Translations under genes and position numbers: made by a program | Part shown: positions 34,347-47,364 of the stretch, in pieces | Layout: every line of letters starts with the position of its first letter | How positions within the stretch are numbered: position 1 is the stretch's first letter | Assembly: GCA_009192285.1 (NCBI GenBank) | Contig: WBVU01000015.1 | Location: forward strand, 1,252,190-1,316,189 | Direction of reading: 5' to 3' | Length of the DNA stretch: 64,000 bases | Source of the DNA: Morchella semilibera | Taxonomy: Eukaryota; Ascomycota; Pezizomycetes; Pezizales; Morchellaceae | Notes under the pieces: generated by a model | Seen by the model: only the letters and a program-made list of their open reading frames with translations | Database searches by the model: none | Told to the model about the DNA's origin: nothing

Positions 34347-36614
34347 TCACGTGGATGGCGGGACATCTAGCGCCGGATTCCTTTCGAAAAAATTCACCGG
34401 TTTGAATGATACTCTAATGGTTTCGCACGGCATGATCTATGATGTATATTAGCAATTTCCCAATTCCAGGTCCTAGGAAAGGAGGCTTACAGGAAAGTCC
34501 TCAATCCGGGGGATATGATTGATTCCTAGCCAGCCATCAGCAACAACCTCAAAAAACCCGTTTGGAGCCTATCCGGCACTTATATCAGGATGGACTGCAA
34601 ACATAAAGAAATCAACCCACCAAACTGAACCCAGACAACCAAGTTCTCATCCAAAACTTTGTCATTTCTAGCAGCCCAGGTCCTAACACCCTCTCCACCT
34701 CTTGATTGGTTTGTCCACTTTCCAGCAGCCCATAGCTCACCTTCCTGGTATTTAGTGACATAAATCGCTTTGTCTGCAAACTCCGCTCTTCTGTAATGCC
34801 AGCTCTGGTTGTCGGCCAACATTTTCTGGAACGGTGGAACAGCAATCTTGTAACCAACAGGCTTTCCGTTAATACTGTTCTTAACTGCTGCATTTTGAAT
34901 TTTGAAAACCCTATTCTTCTCAGTTTCTGTGTTGTGGCCAGATGAACGCTCAATAGCCGTTTCGCGAGTAATGTATCCAACGCCATGAGGGTTTGTTTTT
35001 GAGTCTCTAGGCAATGCATGTGCTTCCTCGTAAACCACTCTATTCTCATGACCGTCGATTGCAGGATCCAAGCGTAGGGAAAAGATATGTTGATGATGCG
35101 ACGCGAGCACACCTGGGTGAACAACAGTACCCCACGGCACCTCAACCCCCTCCTCAATAGGTGCAGTACTGAGGATTCCCGTGGCACGGACTTCATAACT
35201 CATCTCTCCAGCCTGATTGAAGATGAAGGCTAAGATGTACTCATAGTTCGAAACTGTAATAATAGACTGGATTACTAGCTCCCGGTTACGAACGATCACA
35301 GCCCTGCCAGTTCGATAATTAGTGTGCTTGAACCCAATTCCAGCGTCTTGCTCATGAACACAAATCACGTTGGGCATATCTAGAGGATTCCCATTATCGT
35401 CGCATAGAGTAGCTGAGAAATAGTGGATGGACCCTAGGCAATCACACCCGAGACTCAGGTTGTTTGTCATGACTCCGGCCCCCTATTTATTTTACATCAG
35501 TTTGGCATCGAGTGAGATATCATGATTCGGGTCAAATCCTTACCACGTCGCCTAGATCAAATGCTGCTTTTTTATGGTAGGGTGGCCTTGGATCTGCATA
35601 GGGGATATTCATATCACTTAATGAAACCCTCCAAAACAAGCTTCTATCATCGTATGTCACATTATACAAAACCACGCCCTCTCGATGATTAAACCCAACT
35701 CGGAATCTCCATTTCTGCCATTCAACAACCCCTCCCCCAACCTCTTCATCTAATATCCGGAACGAAGCCCCTTCGGGTTGGATGACATGCAGTGGCTTCA
35801 AGTCTGTCCGAAGTGATGGTTGGCTTTCGGGGATGTACTCTGACGGAGGGGGTATTTTGTATGGTTTTGGCAGGGTAGGTGTAAAATCAGGCCCGGTAGG
35901 GAGATGATCAATTCTTGTAACTTTGCTAGACTGGACATCGAAGACTGGGGATATTGATAATGGGAAGGCGTAGTGATTCGAGTCAGGGCTATTACCGTTT
36001 GGGTCCTGGATATAGAGGAAACACTGGTATTGGCGACGACGATCTTCGACTCCATCGGAACCTAGGCAGATTGATAGGGTAAGCTTAGCGAACTTAGTTT
36101 TTTTTAAAAAAAAGATAGGGCTCGGAGAATTGGGTTGAAGGGCTCTAGAAAATACCAAGGGGAATATACCAAAAACCCACGGATCTGAGATCACTACAGT
36201 TCCTTCCGGGAGCTCCAACTTAGCAATCGCTGCTTTAACATCATCATCCTGCAATAAAGTCTCCTCGACTTTCACAATCTCTTGGGCATCAGCATGAGCA
36301 TGATACCCATCCTGTACCCTAAAATTGCTCTCTAGCACCGCTAACCCCCCCTCCTCAAGTATTACATATGCCTCAAAAAGCTTGTCTGTATTACGAACAT
36401 AATAAGAGATATATCCCCGGCGTGGAGGTCTCTCGCCGTCATTTTCCATCCACGAAACCAATGAGGCTTTTGTAGGCTCACTAAGGGTAATGGTCTTGAA
36501 TTGGAGATCCGCCGCTGGAGGATATGCTGATTTAAGGGTAGCAGCACATAAACGAATCTCATCTGGTGTAAGAGGGGCGAGGGGGTGGAGTGAACGGGAG
36601 ATAGAGGGTGTCAT
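34347..36614 (-). CDS. Copper (topaquinone) amine oxidase
   Basis: Five exons read from the right: 36614-36170, 36061-35544, 35482-34621, 34525-34491, 34436-34347; introns of 108, 61, 95 and 54 bp; 649 residues. Oxidises primary amines to aldehydes with release of ammonia and hydrogen peroxide. The topaquinone precursor is Tyr401 in TVSNYEY; copper ligands include the HHQH cluster (about 450-453) and a C-terminal His in GINHIPRIEDFP. Other family marks are DPWVFGSDG, DLGDVGAGVMTNNLSLGCDC, and AVPPFQKMLADNQSW. Exon 4 is only 35 nt; exons 4 and 5 supply GINHIPRIEDFP and the tail SFKPVNFFERNPALDVP, both well conserved in fungal homologues. No signal peptide and no clear C-terminal peroxisome signal, so location is unclear. 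The substrate (methylamine, longer or aromatic amines) cannot be told. Confidence 0.95.
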
Positions 36615-38191
36615 TGTGGACGGAGTGGATGAACTATGGGCCAGGAATTCAGCTGGACAGGATTCAAGAGACTCTTAAAATAGGTAGAGCAATTGCGGAT
36701 ATAAAGAGGGGAGAATGACTATAGCAACTTAGGATTGGGATGGTGGGGATAGAAGCTGGTGAGGGCACGGATAGGTTGAATGGGGTAAATTTACTGCTAA
36801 CCAAAATCAGAGAAGAGAAATGGGGGGTTATCAGACGTGATGCTCCGGACAACAACTCACCGAGTAGATGCAAGAATTTTTGGAAGGGAGAGAAAAGAAA
36901 AAAAGGCCAAAAGACGAGAGGGAGATGCCATGATTGCTGAAAGGACGAGAAAGACTAGCTAAGTGGTCGGTAGTCTAGTGGAGCTTCAGCCTTCAATTCG
37001 ACACTGCAGGCACAGGCACAACCAAAACTAACCAATGGAAGTTAAGATAGTTTGATATGAGAAAAAGAAAAAGAAAAAATCGGAAAAATCTCTCCGATCG
37101 CAAAGTCGATCTACGAAAATAATAGCACTAGAATTCGTTGTAGATAAAAGACCTGCGTAGCGGCAAACCGAGGTTTCGTTCCGTCTAGATATCGGGGTTT
37201 ACCGTTCTTTCGCTTCGAGGGCTACCGGGTTGGGAAGCTTGAGACAGCCAATGGGAGGATTTTGGATGGGAAGCATGTGTCTCTCCAATTGAAGGCGCAC
37301 GGTACTTAGGAAGGGTGTCGAAGCTTTTTATACAGTACTATCGCTCACCTACTGACTCTCCGCAAATTTTATCTCAACGCTCATGATCAATGCATGAAGA
37401 TTGATTCAGGTGATTTAGATTAAATACATACATGTAAATACACCATTCTCCAACCTCGGCAATCTTGAGCAGGTATAATACGAGAAAGAGATGTCAACTT
37501 ACCACTCGAACCTGCACAAATCTCCGAGTTTGTAGCTCATATGCGAAACCAGCACTTTTTGCTAGAAACATCATCATACTCTCTATTCTTTCACCACCTT
37601 GGTCCTAATGTACATGTATGTACATCCCTTCACGCTACGTGGAGTACCCCGCATATGTCTCTTGTTGACTGATTCGTGTGGACTTTCCGGATGTGGAGTG
37701 CGGGGCGAAGGGTTGGAGATGAATGGAATTGAAGGAGACTCCGAATATCCGTAAGAGTTGATGGGAAACAACGGTTTCGAATGAAAAGGCTGTTAAGTTC
37801 AAACTGTCCGATCCCGATGTTAACAATATACCCTGCTGTGTAGTCTTCATCCTTGTAATAGTGTCACAAGCACTTTACATGTAGATCGATGGTGTACTTC
37901 ATTTCTGAAAAAAATATTTTAGAAGTATTTGTCTAGCAAAAAGAGAAACTCCATATTGTGTAATACTTGCTGAAAAATAAGGTATTTCTCTAAGGTGAGC
38001 CAGAACTTCTTGTGGTGTGTGGTACAGGAAGATCTGCACCAGGAGTCCTTATCGATAAGGGCCTAGCCCCCCACAACTACACCCTGGTCACCGAAAAAAG
38101 AACTTCCCCGCTTGGGTGGATGTGTAGTCAGTTACACACTTGATTCAGTCTCTACAGCCCACCCCATCACCCATCAGCGGTCTTATTGTAA
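36615..38191. other. Divergent intergenic region
   Basis: Between the amine oxidase (-) and the alcohol dehydrogenase (+), so it carries both promoters. It has purine-rich stretches (about 36840-36950 and 37055-37080) and TACATGTA palindromes near 37430 and 37612. No gene supported. Confidence 0.6.
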
Positions 38192-39537
38192 ATGTCTTCG
38201 TCCATTGAGGGCCCTGGTCCGACTGTCCCTGAGCAGTTTACCGGCTATGCTGCATTTTCTGGTAATTTTCACACCCTGAAGACCCGGGATCTAGTTTGCA
38301 GAAAACTAAAGTTCTCAACAGCCGAAACTTGGTCAGAGCTGAAGATCCATAAATTCACCCCTAAACCGTTCGGCGATTATGATATCGATATCAAAGTTCG
38401 ATACTGTGGTGTCTGTGGTAGCGACCTGTATGTCTCATACTCTGGCCTTTGCCGCCTGCCTTCTAACAAAGACGTAGACATGTTCTTCGTTCCGGCTGGT
38501 CGCCCTCGATATACCCTTGCGTTGCGGGACACGAGGTCACTGGTAAAGTAATCCGAGTCGGGCCCCTTGTCACATCACCCTCAATACAGCCTGGCGCTAT
38601 CGTCGGTGTCGGATCTCAAGCCTGGTCCTGCGGTGCCTGTGATGCCTGTGCAGGTGAGGACATTGGCACAAAGCCTGGAGATAGTAAGGATTGGGGTGCC
38701 GTAGGTGAACACGGTCATGGCGGTGAGAAGGGTCTGAGAGGAGGGAAAGAGAACTACTGCAAGGAGGTTGTTGAGACCTATAATTGGAGATATAAAGATG
38801 GAAGCGCGGCATACGGAGGATATGCAGATTATGTCCGGATCCATGAAAAGTAACCACGAACTACATGCCCCTTCTCACTTCCGACACACTAATATGTGAG
38901 TAGTTTTGTATACCCTATTCCCGAGGGAATCCCCGAAGAAATAGTAGCTCCCATGTTCTGTGGTGGTGTAACAATGTATTCTCCCCTCAAACGTGCCAAT
39001 GTGGGACCCGGATCCAAAGTTGGCATTGTCGGTATTGGTGGCCTTGGCCACTTCGGTATCCTTTTCGCAAAAGCCCTTGGTGCTACAGTCACCGCCATCT
39101 CACATTCCCCTCGAAAAGCCGCAGACGCAGCTACCCTCGGCGCGTCGCAATTCCTTTCAACCTCTACGCCAGGATGGAATGCTCCCCATCTTAGAACACT
39201 AGACTTAATAATCAGTACCAATTTCTCAACGGACATGCCACTGAGCGAGTACCTGTCATTGTTGAAAGTAGGGGGCACACTGGTGATTTGTGGTATCCCA
39301 GAAGGTGATCTGCCAAGGTTGTCGTGGGCTGATATTGCAACGGCAAATCTGGCAATTAGAGGGAGTAATGTTGGATCTAAGAAGGAAGTGGCGGAAATGC
39401 TAGAACTTGTGAAGGAGAAAGGAGTTAAGAGTTGGGTGGAAGTCTTTGGGATGAAAAATGTTGAAGATGTAATTAAGAAGTTGGATAGAGGGGAGTGCAG
39501 GTACCGTTACGTCTTGAAAGCGGACTTTGACGAGTAG
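38192..39537 (+). CDS. Zinc alcohol dehydrogenase, cinnamyl-alcohol/NADP type
   Basis: Three exons: 38192-38427, 38478-38849, 38904-39537; introns of 50 and 54 bp; 413 residues. A medium-chain dehydrogenase that interconverts aldehydes and alcohols. Catalytic zinc site: Cys75 in YCGVCGSD and the GHE motif (His97-Glu98). Structural zinc loop: CGACDAC and, later, NYC. Nucleotide-binding motif: GIGGLGHFG. The segment GSDLHVLRSGW is restored exactly across intron 1 and IHENFVYPIPEG across intron 2. The N terminus is about 35 residues longer than in typical members, and the zinc loop has a Gly/His-rich insertion (GEHGHGGEKG). It is divergent from the amine oxidase, whose aldehyde products it could reduce; that link is inference. 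Confidence 0.93.
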
Positions 39538-42500
39538 ATACATACATGTATGTATTTCACTAATTAGCATTGGGAACTTATAGAGACCATGCGAATTATC
39601 TCTTTGAGCTGAATATAATCCAAGAAGATCTCTGATATGACTTTCTTGCTTAGAATGCGAAGTGAATCGTGGCCTGTGCAATGCATATACCGATAATCAT
39701 AACGCATCACTCGGTGGAAATTGGTTCGTGTTACTACATAAGTCATTATTAAATTCAAAATTGTCAAAATTGGTTCTGTGTTTCCCAATTTTGGGTGAAA
39801 TTGGTTGATTCATTAATTAGGCGCCCCCTTCAAGGGATCAAACTCCTAGTTTTTTGTTTCGTTCTAATCATCCTTTGTTTTAATGTCTAGTATCGATCAG
39901 GTGATTCACGCCACATGTTGGCTACCCGTCATATATCTCCAGATAAGCCGGCCATATAAGTACATGTAAATACGCACGATAGAGGAGATACGTTAGTCAT
40001 TGAACTACATGTTTGTTCTAAAATCAGGACAAACAACTCGCTCGTATTGGGCTCCTCGGCAATTCCTAGAAAGGAGGAGTTAGTCGCTAAAGTCAGTGGG
40101 CGCATGTAAAGACAATATACGGAGCTGTCGTAACGCACCAAGATTAGGGCTCCGCGCTAGGGTTTTGCCCTCAATATGTAGCCACTCTGCTACTTTACTG
40201 TTTTCTCGAGAAACACAATTGCAATCGGTGCCCCACCAGGACTCGTGCCCTCTCACATATGATAAGTACGTATTTATCCCATGAGAAAATCCAATATTTC
40301 ATGCCTAACAAATTAGCTTCGCGTAGCAAGTCCACATCGTTCTGGGGCTCTAAGTCTCGTGGAAGTAGCGACGGTATCGATCTCAGAATTTGCGAATGGC
40401 TCAGCCCCACCCCGGGGCACGCCCGAAAGACTCAAATGAAGATGGTTTTAAAGGCTTAAACCCCGCAAAAGGTTCACGTGGGGTGTCTAGGGACCGATAA
40501 TAGGCCTACATCTTACTTCCAGTAGCACATCGGACAATCCTATTCACTTCAACAGAACAATGAAGTCAAACTGCATGGAGTCAAGAACTCAAATATCTTT
40601 GAACTCGGGAGACGAAGCTCAATTTTAGAGAGGCGCGTCTCATAAATAGAGCAATGGCCAATACGACGACCGCGGTAGATAAACCACTGTACCTACATGT
40701 CGCCTCCCAACAAAAATGGGTAAACTGGTCTCGTGCACGTGTCCATCTCGCAGATGCGGTTTTCTGCACACCATAGGGCACAGCGAAGGATGTGCTGACC
40801 GCTCTCGATCTCGTTGCAGATGTATTATGAGAAACCCGAGGTGGAGCTTGCTCAGCACCCTAGATGGGGTCACGCTCACCCAAAATCACTCGGTGCTAAT
40901 AACGATATCATAAAATATATAGTAAATACATGCATCTAGCTAATTTAAAAGATCATCGAGATCAGAAATTCTCACTGAATTACCGGCAATTCTCGGACCG
41001 AAGCGGGGAAAGTAAAAATTCAAATACCCACAACAATCATCGATAAAAGCAGTAATAGTCGGTAGAAAGTAGCGACTTAGGGGTTTTAGCTTCACCATTT
41101 ACTTAAAGCTACGAATCAGAATCAGTCGCCCTGGCTTACTACATCTGTTCGTGTGCAGGCAGCGTGATCCTTAGGGCCACATCGTGGGCTTGGGGGATTG
41201 GATCTAAGTGTGAAGATTTTCATACGTTAATTAAAGTACATGTATGCACCGCATACCTTCCTTCTGCGATCTGAATATCTACCATAATGGCCCGTTATCC
41301 AATTCGGTAAGAGGGCGGGGTGGAATGGCACGCGGCCGGTATCCTGCAATTATATATAATCAGACATGGAGAGATATTACATCCTTAGGTACATGTAAAT
41401 ATCACTTTTGCAAACATGACAGTCAGTCCTATATACCAATCTTTAGCTGACCAACCGAAATAAAATTAACTGTTTTCCTAGTCCATTAGTTTCCGCATTG
41501 ATGTTGCGGATATATGTATCTATCCGATTCGATATCCTTTATGAGGAGGTTTAGGCTCAGGGATTTCGCATCGGGGTAAGTTCTTGATTACAGGTATATT
41601 AACCAGGCCGCAGTAAAGAAAATAAAAATGAAACTGCCCCGATCATTGGCATCAGTCGAAAAGCTCTTGTTTTTTTCTATTTACCGGCTGTCCTTATCAC
41701 TCAGGAGAAATTTACTGAATATCATTTATTTTTCTTTGCAGATCACCGCACGTATGCGCGGTCTTCCAATACAATACGTCGCCACGTGCCCGCCGATTCC
41801 GGTTCACAATATGTCTGCAGGACAGCATTGGAGTAGATTGTGGACAATGGGATAAGTTTTATCTGCAGGGTTGTAACCAGGAGTGCTTTTCCATGTATGC
41901 CCGTTACTCGGAAGATACACCACATATTCGGCTAGCAAGAATAATCCCAGTTAATACCCGGCGTGAATCCGAAGGTAATCATGCAGGGTATGAAAATAGT
42001 GAAAAATTTATGCTCGATGACGCTTATCCTCCTTCCTTTTTATCGGATTCAGTGGCCGGGATACGACCCGAACAATTTAGAGTGAGTCTCAGTTGTCAGA
42101 CGAGGCTGAAAACACGAGGCGAACTCTTCTGATTACTTATGGGCAGTTCATCCATGGGAACTCGGAGCCTCCGCCAGGTGCTGATCGACGGCTTGAATTG
42201 TGGAGTTGTATAAACAGAGACCACGTACCTGCTTTGGCGCTAGACTCTCTTTCGCGGTTCCGAGCTCCTGAAGCTACTAGCTAACTATAGAGTACTTCAG
42301 CGTAGTCTTCGAGAGGATATATATGCAAAACAGGGCGACATCGCAGGGGCTCCTCCACCTAGGTATACGATTATGTATCATGTAGGCTCCATCAGAGGCG
42401 AGCACTCGGTTGACTGAAAACTAATCCCTGGCATGTGTGTTTTTAAATGCCCGGCCATTGAAGCAACAAGCGGTTCTGGAATTTATTATTCAAGTTTTAC

Positions 42501-43528
42501 TCGATTAGTATTCTTGCAGTATTTAGGGAGTAGTTAACTATGTCATACGGAAGTTTAAAAGCAAAAAGACACAGGATGGCCCTCGATATGTGGGCTGCCC
42601 GCCTGCACGTACTTGAGATCACTTATGCGTCTAGTTCAAGCCCGCTGTAAATTGGTCAAGATAGCCGTCTAAAGGAAACAGTGGCACGAGAGGCGCCGTC
42701 ACGAACTCAATCCGTGTCAGCATTCCCCCCTTGCTGTCAAAGTCACCGGGAAACTGCGCTACAAAGCTGTAAGAAAACCTCATACTCCCACGTTGTTTGT
42801 GGATATATATGTACATGCCCTATTAATCCTGCATATGTGCTATCCAAAGATCGTTTTCCCACCATAGATCACGCCAAACTACACATAAGCATCGCATACG
42901 GAGCTGCATATCAGCGTCATAACTGCGGGGTTACGGCCGTGATACGTGATACGTGACAGAAACTGTCTAAGACTTGCACGCGTACGGAGAGAAAGGGTGA
43001 GGGTTGAAAAAAAGAGAGATCCATAACCAGACCTTCAACAACAATAGCTGTCTTATCTGTTGACGGGTTTGAATACCGAGGCCTAACTCAACCAGACTGA
43101 GGAAAGGGATCCTCTCGAGCTCTCCCTCACTTAGAAAGTGCACTATCAAACCCAGCAACCTGGTCACAACCTGATCTAGAAATCCAGGATTAAGCCGAGG
43201 ACTCGCGTGTCAGCGACGTCAGGGTAAGCTGAGAGACGCGTCAATCCAATTTCCCATTGAATTTAAAGCTTACTGGCTACAAAAGCCTTGGGGGTTAGTG
43301 AATTAAAGGACCCCATGGGCGGACCCAGCCAAAAGCTAAGAAACAACGATTGATTGCAACCAATTGCGTTTTTCTATTGTCCAAGATACTGGGACACCTT
43401 CGAGAACCTCTTACTTTTCTTTTCTTCCCAGTGCCAAACTTTTACTCATCACAATTTCGGAACGGACAGGGGAGTAAGTTAGCAATTGACCACTGGTAGA
43501 ATATATTCCTTCTTTTTTTATTTTTTGG

Positions 43529-43571
43529 CCTCCCCCCCCCCCCCCCCCTTCCCCCCCCCTCCCCCTCCCCC
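43529..43571. repeat. Poly-C/CT homopolymer tract
   Basis: An almost pure C run of about 43 bases broken by a few T residues, about 250 bases upstream of the permease start codon. It follows directly after a T-rich stretch. Confidence 0.95.
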
Positions 43572-43689
43572 GCTTGCGCAGCATGTCTCTCGTCAAGCCG
43601 CCGTCATTGAGAAAATAGGTATCTAGACACATCACCATCGTTGAAGTATCTTTCTACCCTCCTTCCGAATCCATCTTATGGGAGGATGT

Positions 43690-43702
43690 TTATATATATA
43701 TA
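43690..43702 (+). promoter_or_regulatory. TATA element of the permease gene
   Basis: A run of alternating TA (TTATATATATATA) lies about 118 bases before the ATG at 43820. It is followed by a CT-rich leader (43704-43735). Confidence 0.45.
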
Positions 43703-43819
43703 CCCTTCCCTCCTTTTCCTATCTTCGACACCTTAATCTACCGTCTTCTCTTGGTTCCGGGACATATTTCTTTTAGTTAAGGGTCGCGTACAAATTTCGA
43801 GAATTCCACTCACTCCGTC

Positions 43820-45916
43820 ATGTCGTCTCCAGGTACGGAAAAGGTCGAAAGTGGGAGTCCTCCATCAATAATTAAGACCAGTAAGGCAGTCGTTCACGAC
43901 CAAGAAGCTGGAGCTATGGCCACAATTCAAGATGACGATGAACGTCTACTTACCCGTATTGGGTACAGACAGGTATGAGGAGATCTCGACTTTGTTTTTT
44001 AGTATAAGCTTCAAAAGATACTTATACACCTCTTAGGAACTGCGAAGAGAGTTTACAAAATGGTCGACAGTCTCATACGCAATCTCAATCCTGGGTGTAT
44101 TGGGATCTGTGCCCGCAACCTTTTCAGTCCCAATTACATCTGGAGGACCAGCAACGGCGGTATGGTGTTGGTTCTTTGGGTCGTTAATGGCAATGTGCAT
44201 AGCAAGTTCGGGTATTTACACTTAACCCTGACCATAACTCTGGTAGGGCATAAAGGCTTATTGGTGTCCCATAGTCTCGGAGTTGGTATCAGCGTATCCA
44301 ACGGCTGGAGGAATGTATTTTGTCACTAAGCACGTGGTTCCGGAAAAACATGTACCTATCTGGTCTTGGATTGTTGGCTGGTGTAATTTCATTGGGCAGA
44401 CTGCCGGGGCTTCAAGTGTGGCGTATACAGTCTCTCAGATGATACTGGCTTGCGCTAGTATGAACTCCAGGTTTGATGGAGAGTCATATGCTTTCTCTCC
44501 GTAAGTACTCCTGGTATCACCTTAACAATGCAGGTACTGATGTATAGCTTTATGCAGAACTGCTTTGCAGACAGTTCTACTTTCAATCGCACTACTTTGC
44601 GTGATGGGTTTTATTTGCTCACTGACCACAAAGTGGCTCCATAATATCATTATGTGGTTTGCCCCAATAAATGGTAAGTTGGGTCCTCCTTCCCCTGGAA
44701 TATATTGGATATACACTTACTCTGGCTCGAAGTTCTTGCATCGTTTTCGATCTGCATTGCTTTACTTGTCTTGACCCCCAACAAGCACAGCGCAGAATAT
44801 GTCTTCACGCATTTTACAGATGGCTCTGGATGGGGCAGTAAGGCATTTTCTTTTCTACTTGGGTAATTATATCATATAATCCCTCTCGGTAGTTAGGTAG
44901 ATTAAGTCAACTGACATAAATTTAGATTCCTCTCCGTAGCTTGGACTATGACCGACTATGATGGAACAACCCACATGTCCGAAGAAACCCACGATGCTGC
45001 CGTCCGTGGCCCAATCGCTATCAATAGTGCTGTTGTTGTCTCTGGTGCAATAGGATGGATGCTTACTGTCACTTTTTGCTTTTGCCTTGGTGACCTAGAT
45101 GCAACTATTGCATCACCTACTGGTATGCCAGCAGCCCAGATTTTCTTGAACGCGGGCGGGAGGGTGGGCGGAACGATCATGTGGTTCTTTGTGGTTCTTA
45201 TACAGTTCTTCACTGGCATTTCTGCACTACTTGCGGATACAAGAATGGCTTACGCGTTTGCTAGAGATGGAGCCTTCCCATTTTCCAGGTATTTAATCTT
45301 TCACTTACGGTATGAGTGGTGATTTAACATAAACTCTGTCTTAGTTTCTGGAGCAAGGTGAATCCATACACGCACACACCCATCAACTCTGTCTGGCTCG
45401 TTGTATTCTGTTGCATTTGTCTCAACCTCATCGGAATCGGCTCCCAACAAACTATAATCGCTATCTTTAGTATTACCGCACCAGCTCTCGACCTGTCCTA
45501 CATTGCCGTAATTTTTGCTCGGATGCTGTACTCCAAAGAGGTCAAGTTTATCGAAGGCCCGTTTACACTCGGGAAATGGGGACGACCATTGAACTGTATT
45601 GCAATTACATGGGTGCTATTCATCAGTGTGGTGTTATTCTTCCCGCCGGTCAGGCCAATCACAGTCATAAACATGAATTATGCAATTTGTGTAGCGGCTT
45701 TTGTGGCTATATTTGCCCTAAGTTGGTGGTGGGCAGGTGCACGACAGTAAGTTCTTCTTTCCCTAACCTGAATTTACCACAATTGGCATTTTTACTAATT
45801 TTAACTCTAGTACATATACTGGTCCGCGGACGAAGGATATCATCCACATTATCCCTAGCTCCAATGACTCTGAAGATGGGAGTCTCGATGATGACGTCGA
45901 AGATTTTCTAGCCTAA
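43820..45916 (+). CDS. APC-family permease (GABA/choline/amino-acid type)
   Basis: Eight exons: 43820-43972, 44037-44211, 44275-44500, 44558-44673, 44733-44862, 44926-45288, 45345-45746, 45811-45916; introns of 56-64 bp; 556 residues. A plasma-membrane transporter with a polar cytosolic N terminus of about 55 residues and a series of hydrophobic helices consistent with 12 spans. Family motifs: SILGVLGSVPATF, ITSGGPATAVW, ELVSAYPTAGGMYF, GWCNFIGQTAG, MTDYDGTTHMSEE, TRMAYAFARDGAFPFS, and an EGPFTLGKWG loop before the last spans. These are shared by fungal UGA4 (GABA) and HNM1 (choline) homologues; substrate cannot be fixed. Every intron junction restores a known motif. Proximity to the amine oxidase raises the possibility of amine uptake. 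Confidence 0.93.
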
Positions 45917-47364
45917 AGGATTTCCTTTTTTTTGTTCGGGTTTTGGGCGGATACTCGGCTTATTCTCAGCATCTCTGATGATAGATAGCCTGTTGTCTGC
46001 AGGGGACTAGGCGTAAGACTAGAGGGATATATATATTAGACTTATACAAGGGGTGAGACTTAGATGTTTGGGTCTTTTTAGGTTTATGGTGCTGGCACCC
46101 GTATTGGACTTTGGCTTGAATTATCTCTTCCTTTTATGAATTTGTACGAATGAAGAAACATGGGGGTTTTATAAGGATAACAATCGTTGTAAATTTATTA
46201 CTTATTATTTATAAATACTTAGAATAAGAAAACTCTACAGCTGTCTATCGTTAGGACAAGTACAGTATGGAGAAACGGGGGGTTGAGATCACTACGGGAT
46301 TTTTGTGGCGAAATTCTTAAACACTACACTACTAGTATTGTGAATCACGAATTAATACTAATCACTCCACATTGCATTACATGCTTACTTACATGAGATT
46401 CTCCCCCCGCCTAGCCTTGGCAATCTGCTGTCATCCCCCACCATGCATGTCCGTAAAAATAGCAAAGAAAAAAGAAAAGTACTCTACCTTTACATGGTAC
46501 ATGTACCTATTGCGCGACCTAGGTTGCCAGAACAACCCAACCAACCCTAACCCCAACTGGCAAATCAATCAAGTACATGTACGTACGTATACTGGAACAG
46601 CCCCGCGCTTACTGTCTAAGCCCATGCCACTCCTACATGTACCTATGGATAGCCTGCTCGCATCTCTGTATAATGCAGACCTGGCCCTCGACCCAGACAG
46701 CTACTCTACGTACCTACTTACATGAGGTACCTACATTTAGTTAGCCCCATTAATCCTCGACGTACATGTTACTAAGTCCGGGCCAAACCTCTCCACGGCG
46801 GAATTAAGCGGGGATTGTGGGCTTGTCGAGAAGTAATTAACGGTATATCGACATTCCTCGTGATTTGCTGGGGTCATTCATACATGGATCAACCTCTACT
46901 ACTGCCAAGACCCCGCCAGACAGCTAACCTGCAAAGATGATAAAAGAACAAGCCTCCCTTCGGTTTGACGAACAAGAACAGGCTCTACTTCGGTCACAGA
47001 ATATCACTCGTCGGAGGTTCCCGCTTTTAGCGTGGGAGCCTCTTAACAACCCTCCAGTGTTTAGCCAAGTCGGGGGCATAACCTAATAATGGTGGGACAT
47101 AAAACCTTGTTTTTGAGATCTCGGAACGCATGTCCCGGCATAGGGTTAGTAAATGTTAATCAATGGTCTAGAGAACTAACATCACATGAATTATTGCATA
47201 TGAGATACGGATATACCGCCAACCATTTCTATCATTCCCTCTTCATTCCTCTTGACGTACCCTGCCGTTACTTTCATTATAATACATAAAAAATAAATAA
47301 AAAAATGAAGGTGAAGTTATCATAAAGGCGAACAATATAAGCGCAACACAACGCCCCTCCTCAG
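45917..47364. other. Intergenic between convergent genes
   Basis: The 3' regions of the permease (+) and the ABC transporter (-). It is rich in TACATGTA palindromes (near 46500, 46575 and 46633). No gene supported. Confidence 0.6.

Larger units (their letters stand above)
39538..43819. other. Intergenic, 4.3 kb
   Basis: The second-longest stretch without a recognised gene. Short open frames here lack family motifs and do not extend by splicing. It carries several TACATGTA palindromes (39961-39968, 41237-41244 and others), a homopolymer C tract (43529-43571) and, near the right end, the promoter of the permease gene. Confidence 0.55.

Noticed and set aside
39538-43819. Hidden multi-exon gene in the 4.3-kb gap
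   Set aside because: Short frames on both strands were read for motifs and for splice continuation, and nothing coherent emerged.
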